The notes beneath the pieces were generated by a model. That model made no database searches, was not told the origin of the DNA, and was given only the letters and a program-made list of their open reading frames with translations. A stretch of 64,000 bases of DNA from an uncultured Rhodospirillales bacterium (lineage in GTDB: Bacteria > Pseudomonadota > Alphaproteobacteria > Acetobacterales > Acetobacteraceae), in assembly GCA_903835235.1 (NCBI GenBank), contig CAILMF010000074.1, positions 124,001 to 188,000 on the forward strand. Reading direction: 5' to 3'. Both the position numbers and the translations under genes were made by a program. This document shows positions 45,848 through 53,492 of the stretch, one piece after another; the first letter of the stretch is position 1; each line of letters begins with the position of its first letter.

Positions 45848-46695
45848 GGGAAGCTCACATTCTGCAATTCGTCGCCCTGGATCACCCGCATGCGGGCGCC
45901 CTGTGAAAGCCCCGCCCCCGCCAGCGCCGCCGAGACATCGGCGCCGAACACCGAACCGCCCTTGGCCACGGGCTCGGCCGCCTGGCGCTCCATGGCGCGA
46001 ACGGAGAGCGCGATGCGCCCCAGCCGGCCCGCCACCGCCACGCGCTCGGCCTGCTCGGCGGTGACCTCCAGCGTCACGGTGCGGGCGATGCGGCCGGCGA
46101 CGGCGTCCTCGGCGCTGGCGCCACGGGTGAATTGCTGGTCGATCGCGACCACCCGCACATCGGTCAGCACGGTCTCGCCGACAACGCGGCGGGCCAGCGG
46201 CGCCTCGTTGGCGGCCAGTTCCTGGGTCAGGATCAAATCCACCTGGTCGCCCGGCCAGATCAGCCCGGCGGCGCCGGTCACCACATCCACCCCCACCGCG
46301 AAGGCGCGGGTGCCCGGGCGCAGCACGGCGGCGAGGAAGCCGTTCTCCCGCGGGCGCAGCACGTCGTCGCGCAGCATCACGCTGTCGGCTTCCAGGTAGC
46401 GCCGCAGCAGGGCGCCGCGCAGTTCCAGACGGATGTCGTCGCCGGGCGCGATGAAGCCCTCGGGCGCCTCGGCGGGGCCGACTTCCCGTGTGGTGAAATC
46501 GCTGTCCTTCAGCAGGGTGCCGGCCAGCAGCGGGCGGGCGGCGACCATCAACCGTATCCGGGCCGGCGGTGGCGGCGCGGCAACCATGGCCGGCGCCCCG
46601 ACCGGGGCGGTGGTTGCCAACAGCTGGTAGCCCAGCGTGCCGAGGCCGACCGCGCTCATGGCCAGGGAGAGGATGATGAGCAGGCGCAGGACCAT
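45844..46695 (-). CDS. cpaB: CpaB/RcpC pilus assembly protein
   Basis: 283 residues. One N-terminal transmembrane helix (LRLLIILSLAMSAVGLGTLG), then a SAF/AFP-like domain with VAARPLLAGTLLKDSDF, a GDDIRLELRGALLRRYLEAD stretch, and the CpaB motif FLAAVLRPGTRAFAVGVDVV and GLIWPGDQVDLILTQ. It is a periplasmic partner of the secretin. It lies 3 bp from cpaA and overlaps cpaC by 4 bp. Confidence 0.9.
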   Translation of the reverse strand: MVLRLLIILSLAMSAVGLGTLGYQLLATTAPVGAPAMVAAPPPPARIRLMVAARPLLAGTLLKDSDFTTREVGPAEAPEGFIAPGDDIRLELRGALLRRYLEADSVMLRDDVLRPRENGFLAAVLRPGTRAFAVGVDVVTGAAGLIWPGDQVDLILTQELAANEAPLARRVVGETVLTDVRVVAIDQQFTRGASAEDAVAGRIARTVTLEVTAEQAERVAVAGRLGRIALSVRAMERQAAEPVAKGGSVFGADVSAALAGAGLSQGARMRVIQGDELQNVSFP

Positions 46696-46698
46696 GGC

Positions 46699-47193
46699 TC
46701 AGATCTGCGCGATCAGGGTCAGGATGCCGCCGCAGGCGATGGCGACGCCGTAGGGCACCGGCCCGCCGCGGCGCAGGCGGCGCGCCTCGATGCGCAGCAG
46801 CCGGCCGAGGTGGCGCGGCGCGTGCGGGTGTGGCTGCCGCAGCAGCCGCGGCCCGGCGAGGTAGCAGAGCCCCAGCACGCCGCCCGCCAGCACCGTGTTG
46901 CCGAGGAAATCCAGCGTGGCGAGCGGTGGCAGGCTCAGCGCCAGGGCCGCCGCCAGCTTGACGTCGCCGCCGCCGAGCCAACCCAGCATGGCGCAGCCCA
47001 GCAGCACCGCGAAGACCACCGCGGCGGTCAGCACCGCGTGCAGCAGCGGCAGCCAGCCGGCGCCGAACTGGATCATCAGGCCCAACCCCGCCAGCAGCAG
47101 GGCGAAGCGATTGGGAATGCTGCGGGTCAGCAGGTCGTACCACGCAGCGGTTGCGAGCAGGGCGCCGAGCAGGATCGTTATCGCCACATGCAT
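46699..47193 (-). CDS. cpaA: CpaA/TadV prepilin peptidase
   Basis: 164 residues from MHVAITILLGALLATAAWYD. The two catalytic Asp of the aspartic prepilin peptidase are in AWYDLLTRSIPNRF and LGGGDVKLAAALAL; several transmembrane helices surround them. It cleaves the Flp leader and possibly TadE-type pseudopilins at the inner membrane. There is no N-methylation domain, as in other TadV proteins. It is 77 bp after the flp pilin gene. Confidence 0.9.
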   Translation of the reverse strand: MHVAITILLGALLATAAWYDLLTRSIPNRFALLLAGLGLMIQFGAGWLPLLHAVLTAAVVFAVLLGCAMLGWLGGGDVKLAAALALSLPPLATLDFLGNTVLAGGVLGLCYLAGPRLLRQPHPHAPRHLGRLLRIEARRLRRGGPVPYGVAIACGGILTLIAQI

Positions 47194-47270
47194 GACAGGC
47201 TTGTCCTGGTGTTCCTGGCCCACCGCCTCGGCCAGCCGGCATCCCGCGGGCCGGCCGAGGGTGGCTGCGG

Positions 47271-47438
47271 TCAGAGCGTGATGCCGGCGAAGACGGCGGA
47301 GATGCGGGTGCCGAAGCTGGTGGCGGCCAGGCCGACGGCGACGACGATGCCGGTGGCGAGGACGGCGTATTCGGCGGCGGTGACGCCGCGACGGTCGGTG
47401 ATGGCGCGGGAAGCGGCGGCGATGATGATGTTGATCAT
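47271..47438 (-). CDS. flp: Flp/Fap-type major pilin
   Basis: 55 residues: a short basic leader (AASRAITDRRG), the cleavage and pilin motif GVTAAEYAVLATGIVVAVGL with the Glu-Tyr pair after the Gly, and a short tail. This is the type IVb pilin subunit processed by CpaA. AGGAA lies about 9 bases before the ATG. It heads the minus-strand cpa operon, divergent from a TadE-like gene across 242 bp. That interval holds a CAACC-CTT-GGTTG inverted repeat (47629-47641 region) but no clear promoter. Confidence 0.93.
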   Translation of the reverse strand: MINIIIAAASRAITDRRGVTAAEYAVLATGIVVAVGLAATSFGTRISAVFAGITL

Positions 47439-47680
47439 GGCGTAGGTTCCTGGTTCCGATGAAGGAGTGCGACGCCCCGATGCCAGCGGCGGTTTGCCGT
47501 GTGGGCCGGGGAGCCGCGCCATGCGCAAAGCTTGCATGCGCCTGACGAATACAACCCTAACGTGCATTTCTGGGCATGTGCAACGGAAATGAGCCGTATT
47601 CTCGCCCCTTGAGACTATTTGATACAACCCTTGGTTGCGTCTCGCTCTAGGATGCGGCCGTGCAGTTTGGAAGCCACCTC

Positions 47681-48139
47681 ATGCCCGGGCCCCCTCGGAC
47701 CCCTCGCCGGCAGCGCGCCGGCCCCGACCGGCTGCGGCTGCGCGACCGGCGTGGCATCGCCAGCCTGGAATTCGCGCTGGTCGGCGGGGTGCTGCTGTCG
47801 CTGCTGCTGGGGGGCATCGACCTGGCCCGCTACATGTTCACCCAGCAATGCCTGCGGGCCACGGCGGCCGAGGCGGTGCGCCTGGCCACCTTGCAGGGCA
47901 GCCGCAACCTCAATGCCGGCAGCGCCGCCTGCACCAGCCTCAGCGGCAGCCTGGCCGGTGCCTCGGCGCGGGTGCCCTTCCTGCGGGCCAACCTGGTGAC
48001 GGCAACGCTCAGCGGCTGCGCCACCCAGGCCGGGGTGACGACGGTGACGGTGACGGTGCGGTATCCGTTCAGCTTCGCGGTGCCCTTCCTCGGCACCGCG
48101 CCGGCCATCACGGAGACGGCGCAGGCGCTGTTCAACTGA
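47681..48139 (+). CDS. TadE-like pseudopilin
   Basis: 152 residues. An arginine-rich N terminus (LRLRDRRGIASLEFALVGGV) gives the Gly-x4-Glu-Phe pseudopilin motif of TadE, followed by the hydrophobic helix LLSLLLGGIDLARYMFTQQ. The C-terminal half is Thr/Ala-rich with two Cys. It is anchored in the inner membrane and needed for Tad pilus biogenesis. It is transcribed away from flp and converges with the second TadE-like gene, 15 bp apart. The start at 47681 follows GGAAG; a GTG seven codons upstream is open. Confidence 0.85.
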   Translation: MPGPPRTPRRQRAGPDRLRLRDRRGIASLEFALVGGVLLSLLLGGIDLARYMFTQQCLRATAAEAVRLATLQGSRNLNAGSAACTSLSGSLAGASARVPFLRANLVTATLSGCATQAGVTTVTVTVRYPFSFAVPFLGTAPAITETAQALFN

Positions 48140-48154
48140 GCCGGCGCGCCAGGC

Positions 48155-48613
48155 TCAGTGGAAGCGCAGCGCCACGCTGCCGCGCAGCGTCGCCATGGTG
48201 GGAAACAGCGCGGCGGTCAGCGGCGAGATGAAGCTCAGCGGTTGCGTCACCGTGACCGTGATGTAGCCGATCGGCGAAACCGTGCCGGCCCCGAAGGGGC
48301 AGGTGCCGGTGCTGCAATTGGCGGCGGTGCCGTTGTCGCATTGGCAGGCCATGGTGGGGGAGGCGATGGTCAGTCCGGTCCAGCCCGCCAGGCTGGCCTG
48401 CACCCGGCTGGTGATGCCGGCGGTGTCGGTCGGGTTGGCAAAGGCGTATTGCGCGCCGATCCGCGCCGCGGTCTCCAGTTGCATGGTGCGCCACACCGCG
48501 CGGCCGACATCATAGACACTGAGGAAGACCAGGATCACCACCGGCGCGATCAGCGCGAATTCGGCGGCGGCAATGCCGCGGCGGCTGGCCAGGGCAGGGC
48601 GCGGCGGGGCCAT
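48155..48613 (-). CDS. TadE/TadF-like pseudopilin
   Basis: 152 residues: MAPPRPALASRRGIAAAEFA carries the pseudopilin motif RRGIAAAEFA, then the helix IAPVVILVFLSVYDVGRAVW. The periplasmic part includes the Cys cluster CQCDNGTAANCSTGTCPFGAG (20-residue window near 88-108), unusual for the family. A GTG at 48622 would overlap the upstream tadG-like stop as GTGA; the ATG leaves a 5-bp gap. Confidence 0.82.
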   Translation of the reverse strand: MAPPRPALASRRGIAAAEFALIAPVVILVFLSVYDVGRAVWRTMQLETAARIGAQYAFANPTDTAGITSRVQASLAGWTGLTIASPTMACQCDNGTAANCSTGTCPFGAGTVSPIGYITVTVTQPLSFISPLTAALFPTMATLRGSVALRFH

Positions 48614-48618
48614 GCGGC

Positions 48619-49974
48619 TCACTCCATCAGCCGGGCGGTCTGCGTGCCGGGCACCCGCGTGCCCTGGCTGGCGCAGGTGGAGACATCGAAGCGGTAGCTG
48701 CTCAGGCTGCCGATCTCGATGGTGCCGCCAACCAGCGCCAGGCAGCCGGTATTGGCGTTGGAGCTGACATTGCCGATCTTGATGTAGGCGTTGGGGAAGT
48801 AGATGCCGCCGCTGAGGTTGAAGGACGATACGCTCTGCAGGTTCAGCGTCGGCGCGCCGCTGCTGCCGGTGGCGCTGGGGCCCAGCCGATGGAACAGCAC
48901 GCCGTCGTAGTCGGAGTCGCTGCTGTTGGTCGTGGGCGCCGAGATGGTGACGGTGGAGGTGTTGCTGATGCTGAGCGTGCCGGGGTTGCTGCCCAGGAAG
49001 ATGAAGCTGCACCCGGCACAGGCGAAGCTGGCGATGCTGCCGATGGTCAGCGAGGCGTTCTGGAACACATAGGTGCCCGGCGAGAAGGTGACCGCCGAGG
49101 TGTTGGAGACCGTGACCGAGGCGCAATACGCCTTCGAGGTGCCGCTGGGCAGGATCGGGCCGCGCGCGTTCAGCGGCGTGGTGTTCAGGCAACTGGCGCC
49201 GCTGATGGTCGGGTGTGCCTTGCTGTCGAGGAAGGCATAGGGGTTGGACATGGGCGGCGAATGTTCCTGGTAGCCCTGGGCGAAGCTCCAGCGGACATTG
49301 TTGCAGCCCGAGCAGGTGCCCACCGCGGTGATGCCCTGCGCCACCACCTGGTTGTTGGACTGCGGGATGTTCACGCCCACGCCCGGCAGGTTGGAGCCGA
49401 CATAACAGTTGGCGGCATTGAAGCTGCTGCTGTTCTGCACCGTCACGCTGCCGCTGGTGGCCAGGATGCAGGCGCGGCTGTTCAGTTGCAGGCCGGCGAC
49501 GCTGCGGCGCGACGCCATGACGCTGGCGGCGCCGAGGAAGGCGGTGCTCAGCGAGACCGGGACGGGCTTGTTGATCAGCACCTCGAAGGCGTTGGTGTTG
49601 CCCGTGGCGCTGCCGCTGGTCGGCGGGTTGTTGACCGTGACCATGGCGGCGGTGAAGCCGTTGCGGCCGGCGACCTCCACCGCGGCGGCCAGCGCCGCGC
49701 TGCGGCCGCGATACTGATAGGCCGAGGCGGCGGCCATGGCGGCGGCGTCGGCGCTGGTCTGCGCGTTCAGCCGGTTCAGGTAGATGTCGCCACCCTCCAT
49801 CGCCAGGGCGGCCATGCCGAGCAGGACGCTGGCGGAGACCGCGACCAGCGCTGCCGTTGCGCCGCGGCGGCCTTGCGCTGCGGACTGTATCCGGGGCCAG
49901 GCGATGTGCTTGAACCCGGCCGCGGCCCCGATGGCGAGACGAGCGACGAACCGGGTTCCTGCCCCCCTGAGCAT
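48619..49974 (-). CDS. TadG-like pilus-associated protein with Ser/Asn/Gly-rich passenger
   Basis: 451 residues. The N-terminal part has the Tad_N helix GATAALVAVSASVLLGMAAL followed by EGGDIYLNRLNAQTSADAAA, the region shared by TadG proteins. The rest lacks a recognisable von Willebrand A domain. Instead it is rich in Ser, Thr, Asn and Gly, in a beta-helix-like rhythm (SGSVTVQNSSSFNAANCYVG, then GTLSISNTSTVTISAPTTN), with about ten Cys. It may be a surface-exposed or adhesive minor component. It heads a two-gene unit with the TadE/F-like gene. Confidence 0.75.
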   Translation of the reverse strand: MLRGAGTRFVARLAIGAAAGFKHIAWPRIQSAAQGRRGATAALVAVSASVLLGMAALAMEGGDIYLNRLNAQTSADAAAMAAASAYQYRGRSAALAAAVEVAGRNGFTAAMVTVNNPPTSGSATGNTNAFEVLINKPVPVSLSTAFLGAASVMASRRSVAGLQLNSRACILATSGSVTVQNSSSFNAANCYVGSNLPGVGVNIPQSNNQVVAQGITAVGTCSGCNNVRWSFAQGYQEHSPPMSNPYAFLDSKAHPTISGASCLNTTPLNARGPILPSGTSKAYCASVTVSNTSAVTFSPGTYVFQNASLTIGSIASFACAGCSFIFLGSNPGTLSISNTSTVTISAPTTNSSDSDYDGVLFHRLGPSATGSSGAPTLNLQSVSSFNLSGGIYFPNAYIKIGNVSSNANTGCLALVGGTIEIGSLSSYRFDVSTCASQGTRVPGTQTARLME

Positions 49975-50429
49975 GCCGTTCACACCTGTCCTTGAGGCTG
50001 GATCAGCGGGCAAGGTAAGGGGGGCCGTCCTTAAGAAAGGCTGAAGCCGACCTGCCACGGACCCTGGCGCGAGCGATCAAGCAGCAGCCGAGCCTTGGCC
50101 GGCTGCCGCTTGCGGGCGCCCCGAACCGGCAACCCGGGACGTGGGCCCCGGGCGGGGGTTTGCGGATGACCAGCGGTGGTGGCCTGAAAGGCGGCATGAC
50201 TGGCGGCTGGCCGAGCAACCCGCCGGGCTTGGCAGCCGGTCTGGCCCAGTCCCCGATCCCCGCGAGCGCGTCGCAGAGGCAGGTCGAGACCCCGGTTGCA
50301 TCAGGGCCAGCGGAGGCGGCGAAGGCTGATCCGGAGTTCGCGGGGCAGCTTATTCACGATGAAGGGGCGTGCAATTAATGGCCGTGATCGGGCCGGCCAC
50401 ATATTCGCCGCACGGGCCACAATTTTGCC
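49975..50429. other. Gene-poor interval upstream of the tadG-like gene
   Basis: No gene is confidently seen. A plus-strand frame from an ATG at 50166 to 50378 (MTSGGGLKGGMTGGWPSNPP at the start, EFAGQLIHDEGACN at the end) is open, with only a G-run as possible ribosome site. It is low in complexity and may be chance. The first 70 bases should carry the tadG-like promoter, but no clear -35/-10 pair was found. Confidence 0.4.
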
Positions 50430-50460
50430 TTGCGTTAATTCCTATAAAATCTATAGATTT
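50430..50460 (+). promoter_or_regulatory. AT-rich promoter with 14-bp palindrome
   Basis: TTGCGT (50430-50435), a 16-bp spacer and TATAGA (50452-50457) form a good housekeeping-type promoter in otherwise GC-rich DNA. The perfect palindrome AAATCTATAGATTT (50447-50460) covers the -10 box, where a dimeric regulator could bind. An ORF with a strong ribosome site begins 45 bases downstream. Confidence 0.5.
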
Positions 50461-50504
50461 AAATTGTTCAAGCAGCCAGGCTGAAGCTGGCGTCAGGAGA
50501 TCCC

Positions 50505-50774
50505 ATGGTGGCACGCCCTGTCCAGGACCCCTCTCACGCTTCCAACGGCAAGAAAGCCGGGGAGAACACGGCGAAAGCCCGTGATGCGGCAGGTGGCGAA
50601 GACCACCCGTGCCGGCCGAGCGCGGCAGCGCCCTACCACAACGCCAGGATCGGCGATCTGGCAGCGATTGCTCAGCTTCTGATCCGCGGCCATGCACCGC
50701 TCGGGTCAATCTGCCCGGGCAGGGGTGGCCCATGGTCCAGCAAGGGTGAATGCCCTTCGGCCAATACACCTTAG
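50505..50774 (+). CDS. Small unrecognised protein, 89 residues
   Basis: Not recognised. The case for a gene is AGGAGA four bases before the ATG and the AT-rich promoter just upstream. The protein is hydrophilic in its first 45 residues (KKAGENTAKARDAAGGEDH), with a short possible helix ARIGDLAAIAQLLIRGHAPL and three Cys. Codon use is less GC-biased at third positions than in neighbours, which suggests either transfer or non-coding DNA. No signal peptide or membrane segment was seen. Confidence 0.4.
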   Translation: MVARPVQDPSHASNGKKAGENTAKARDAAGGEDHPCRPSAAAPYHNARIGDLAAIAQLLIRGHAPLGSICPGRGGPWSSKGECPSANTP

Positions 50775-50861
50775 AAGGTAGTCGATCTTAAAATTTACCA
50801 CCTCACAACGCATAAATTCCAGGGCATGCCCGCCCGGCACCAGTGGAGAGGAGTTGAACCG

Positions 50862-50954
50862 ATGCAGCCCGCTTCAGTCCCCCCCCTGCTCACCGCACCC
50901 CGTTGCCAGCGCGCCGGCATGCGCGGCCGTCCCCGAATGCGCTGTCGGCGCTGA
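50862..50954 (+). CDS. Possible 30-residue leader-type ORF
   Basis: The reading frame MQPASVPPLLTAPRCQRAGM, ending in an Arg-rich tail, is preceded by GAGAGGAG eight bases before the ATG, one of the strongest ribosome sites in the window. An AT-rich stretch (50785-50820) lies upstream. It ends 88 bases before the 68-residue gene. It could be a regulatory leader peptide or a chance frame; there is no other support. Confidence 0.25.
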   Translation: MQPASVPPLLTAPRCQRAGMRGRPRMRCRR

Positions 50955-51042
50955 TCGCCGCCGGCGAACCGCGCCGGTCCCATCGCCCCTGCTGCCTCAT
51001 TCCATCCAGTCGGCGCGCGCCAGCGTGCCCGGAGCCTGCCGC

Positions 51043-51249
51043 ATGCAAACGTCCCGCCCCATCGAGGTTCATGGTCGCTTCCTCGGCATCGCCGTCACCC
51101 TCGCCGGCGCCTGGCGCTTCATCGCCACCGACCCGGTGGTGGAGGACCTCGACGGCAACGTCTTCGCCACCCCGGCCGAGGCGCAACGCGTCGCCAGCCT
51201 GGTCCTGAACCGTGCCAGCCGGCCCGCGGGCCAGGGAGGGGTTCGATGA
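51043..51249 (+). CDS. Small hypothetical protein, 68 residues
   Basis: The compact sequence RFLGIAVTLAGAWRFIATDP followed by VVEDLDGNVFATPAEAQRVA looks like a folded small domain, a style of short conserved protein seen in this bacterial group, though I cannot name the family. GGAG lies about 8 bases before the chosen ATG; the longer frame upstream is Pro/Arg-rich and unlikely. The stop overlaps the next small ORF by 4 bp (ATGA), which supports a real translated pair. Confidence 0.55.
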   Translation: MQTSRPIEVHGRFLGIAVTLAGAWRFIATDPVVEDLDGNVFATPAEAQRVASLVLNRASRPAGQGGVR

Positions 51250-51356
51250 GCCGTCTGACCCTGCGCAGCCTGCTGGCCATCAGCCTGACGCTCGGCGCGC
51301 TGGCCATGGCCGACCTGGCCAAGCCACCCACCGTGCTGACGCAGGCCACCCGATGA
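51246..51356 (+). CDS. 36-residue putative exported or membrane peptide
   Basis: The frame MSRLTLRSLLAISLTLGALA continues to a short tail (DLAKPPTVLTQATR). It has a basic start, one hydrophobic helix of about 15 residues and an AMA-type possible cleavage site. It overlaps the upstream 68-residue gene as ATGA, so it would be translationally coupled. The function is unknown. The short length makes the call uncertain. Confidence 0.4.
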   Translation: MSRLTLRSLLAISLTLGALAMADLAKPPTVLTQATR

Positions 51357-51439
51357 CCGCGCCGCCGGCGGGAAGCCAAGCGGGAGCACGGCTCAAATCC
51401 CCGGCTACACCAGGGCCGTAGCCGCACTGATGGCAATAT

Positions 51440-51460
51440 CAGAGTGGATTTCCCACTCTG
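51440..51460. terminator. Hairpin between the small ORFs and cysA, possible terminator
   Basis: Perfect 8-bp arms CAGAGTGG/CCACTCTG with loop ATTTC, standing 84 bases after the last small plus-strand ORF and 122 bases past the cysA stop. No T-run follows on either strand, so this is a weak call. Confidence 0.35.
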
Positions 51461-51582
51461 CACCATACTGACATTGCGCCACGGTCCGCGCACTCTGCTT
51501 CAGAGCGAGCGGACCCTGCTGCAGGCTTCCGGCCAGGTGCCCCCGACGCCGCCACGCCTGGATCAGGAAAGACGCACCAACG

Positions 51583-52650
51583 TCAGCTGGCCATGGCCGC
51601 CGCCAGCGGCTGGGCCCGGGTGGAACCACCTGCCGCCGAAAACACATGGCCCCCGCGCAGCGTCAGGCGGCAGGCCTGGCCGCGCGCGAAGACCTCGCCC
51701 GGGCCACTCGTGGCATCCAGCACGACGTCGCCGGCCTGCACCACCAGCCGGTTCGGCGCCTGGTCTTCCTGCCGCACCAGTCTCACCTTGGCGGCGCCAT
51801 CACCGCTGCGCGCGACAATGTCATGCGGCCGCACGAAGGCCGTGGCCGGGCCATCCGGCAACGCCGCGCGTAGCGGTGTCATCGGCAGCGGGTCGAAATG
51901 CGCCACGCCGCCGCGCACAGTGCAGGGCAGCCGCGCCGCCTCGCCGACGAAGCCGGCGACGAAGGCCGTGGCCGGGGCGCGCAGCAGCGTCTCGGCGGTG
52001 TCGAACTGCACGATCCGCCCGCGCTCCATCACCGCGATCCGGTCGGCCAGCTCCATCGCCTCCTCCTGGTCATGCGTCACCAGCACGCTGGTGATGCCCA
52101 GCCCGTCATGCAGGCCGCGCAGCCAGCGCCGCACATCCTTGCGCACCAGCGCATCCAGCGCGCTGAAGGGTTCGTCCAGCAGCAGCAGCCGCGGCTCGAT
52201 CGCCAGCGCACGGGCCAGGGCGACACGCTGGCGCTGGCCGCCGCTGCATTGCTCGGGGTAGCGCGTCTCCAGCTCCGGCACCTGCACCAGCTCCAGCAGG
52301 CGGCGCACCCGGGTCGCGATCTCGCTGTGGTGCGGCTTCTGCGCCCGCACCCGCAGGCCGAAGGCGATGTTGTCGAACACCGTCATGTGGCGGAACAGCG
52401 CGTAGTTCTGGAACACCATGCCGATGCCGCGTTCCCGCGCCGGCACGCCGGTCAGGTCCCGGCCGCCGACGCGGACCACGCCCGCATCGGTGCCTTCCAG
52501 CCCCGCGAGGATGCGCAGCAGCGTGGTCTTGCCGGACCCGGAGGGGCCAAGCAGCGCGATGAACTCGCCCTCGCGCACGCTCAGCGAAACGCCTTCCAGC
52601 GCCGCGGTGGCGCCGAAGCGGCGGACGATGCCCTGGACCTCGACGGTCAT
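51583..52650 (-). CDS. cysA: Sulfate/thiosulfate ABC transporter ATPase
   Basis: 355 residues. Walker A is LLGPSGSGKTTLLRILAGLE, the signature is CSGGQRQRVALARALAIEP, Walker B is LLLLDEPFSALDALVRKD, and the H-loop is LVTHDQEEAMELADR. A TOBE-type C-terminal domain (from about 240) has FVRPHDIVARSGDG. It energises sulfate or thiosulfate uptake. It is last in cysP-T-W-A and overlaps cysW by 4 bp. Confidence 0.92.
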   Translation of the reverse strand: MTVEVQGIVRRFGATAALEGVSLSVREGEFIALLGPSGSGKTTLLRILAGLEGTDAGVVRVGGRDLTGVPARERGIGMVFQNYALFRHMTVFDNIAFGLRVRAQKPHHSEIATRVRRLLELVQVPELETRYPEQCSGGQRQRVALARALAIEPRLLLLDEPFSALDALVRKDVRRWLRGLHDGLGITSVLVTHDQEEAMELADRIAVMERGRIVQFDTAETLLRAPATAFVAGFVGEAARLPCTVRGGVAHFDPLPMTPLRAALPDGPATAFVRPHDIVARSGDGAAKVRLVRQEDQAPNRLVVQAGDVVLDATSGPGEVFARGQACRLTLRGGHVFSAAGGSTRAQPLAAAMAS

Positions 52651-53492
52651 GCCCGTGCCCCCGTGCTGCGGCCGGCCAGGCGTTCCAGCAGCGTCTTCGC
52701 CGCCAGCGTCACCAGGCCCAGCACCGCCAGCAGCGCGGCCACCGCGAAGGCGCCGGCGAACTGGTATTCATTGTAGAGGATTTCCACGTGTAACGGCATG
52801 GTGTTGGTCTCTCCGCGGATATGGCCTGAGACAACGGAAACCGCGCCGAACTCGCCCATGGCGCGGGCATTGCAGAGCAGGACGCCGGCCAGCAGCCCCC
52901 ATTTCACGTTGGGCAGCGTGACGCGCAGGAAGGTCTGCACGCCGCTGGCGCCCAGCGTCGCCGCCGCCTCCTCCTCGGCCCGCCCCTGTTCCTGCATCAG
53001 CGGCAGCACGGTGCGGGCGACGAAGGGAAAGGTGACGAACAGCGTGGCCAGCACCAGGCCGGGCAGCGCGAAGACCACCTGGATGTCCCGCGCCTGCAAC
53101 CACGGGCCGAACCAGCCTTGCGCACCGAACATCAACACGAAGACCATGCCGGCGATGACCGGGGAGACCGCGAAGGGCAGCTCGATCAGCGTCACCAGCA
53201 GGCGCTTGCCGGGAAAGTCGTGCTTGGCGATGCACCAGGCCGCGGCCACGCCCCCCACCAGGTTCAGCGGCACGGTCAGCACCGCCACCAGCAGCGTCAG
53301 GCGGATCGCCGCCATGGTATCGGGCTCCGCGATCGCCGCCAGGGCCACGCCCAGGCCGCGCCGCAGCGCCTCCGCCAGCACCGCCGCCAGCGGCAGCACC
53401 AGCATGACCACCGCCACCAGTACCGCGGCCCCGACCAGCAGCCAGCGCACCAGTGCGCTGTCCTGGTTGGCCGGGCGGAAGGCGGCGCTCAC
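52647..53492 (-). CDS. cysW: Sulfate ABC transporter permease CysW
   Basis: 281 residues with six predicted helices, beginning WLLVGAAVLVAVVMLVLPLA. The EAA loop is [20 protein letters not shown], and the late motif MGEFGAVSVVSGHIRGETNT is the CysW form. It pairs with CysT in the inner membrane and overlaps both neighbours by 4 bp. Confidence 0.92.
   Translation of the reverse strand: MSAAFRPANQDSALVRWLLVGAAVLVAVVMLVLPLAAVLAEALRRGLGVALAAIAEPDTMAAIRLTLLVAVLTVPLNLVGGVAAAWCIAKHDFPGKRLLVTLIELPFAVSPVIAGMVFVLMFGAQGWFGPWLQARDIQVVFALPGLVLATLFVTFPFVARTVLPLMQEQGRAEEEAAATLGASGVQTFLRVTLPNVKWGLLAGVLLCNARAMGEFGAVSVVSGHIRGETNTMPLHVEILYNEYQFAGAFAVAALLAVLGLVTLAAKTLLERLAGRSTGARA

Noticed and set aside
42683-49974. 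Type II secretion or type IVa pilus system
   Set aside because: Flp pilin, TadV-type peptidase without methylase domain, CpaB, CpaE and TadE/G proteins identify the Tad/type IVb system.
50166-50378. 71-codon plus-strand frame before the AT-rich promoter
   Set aside because: Low-complexity Gly/Ala/Pro sequence and no convincing ribosome site; noted only in the gap entry.
51353-51421. 22-codon frame overlapping the 36-residue ORF by ATGA
   Set aside because: Too short and without hydrophobic or domain character; the overlap can arise by chance after an Arg-stop end.
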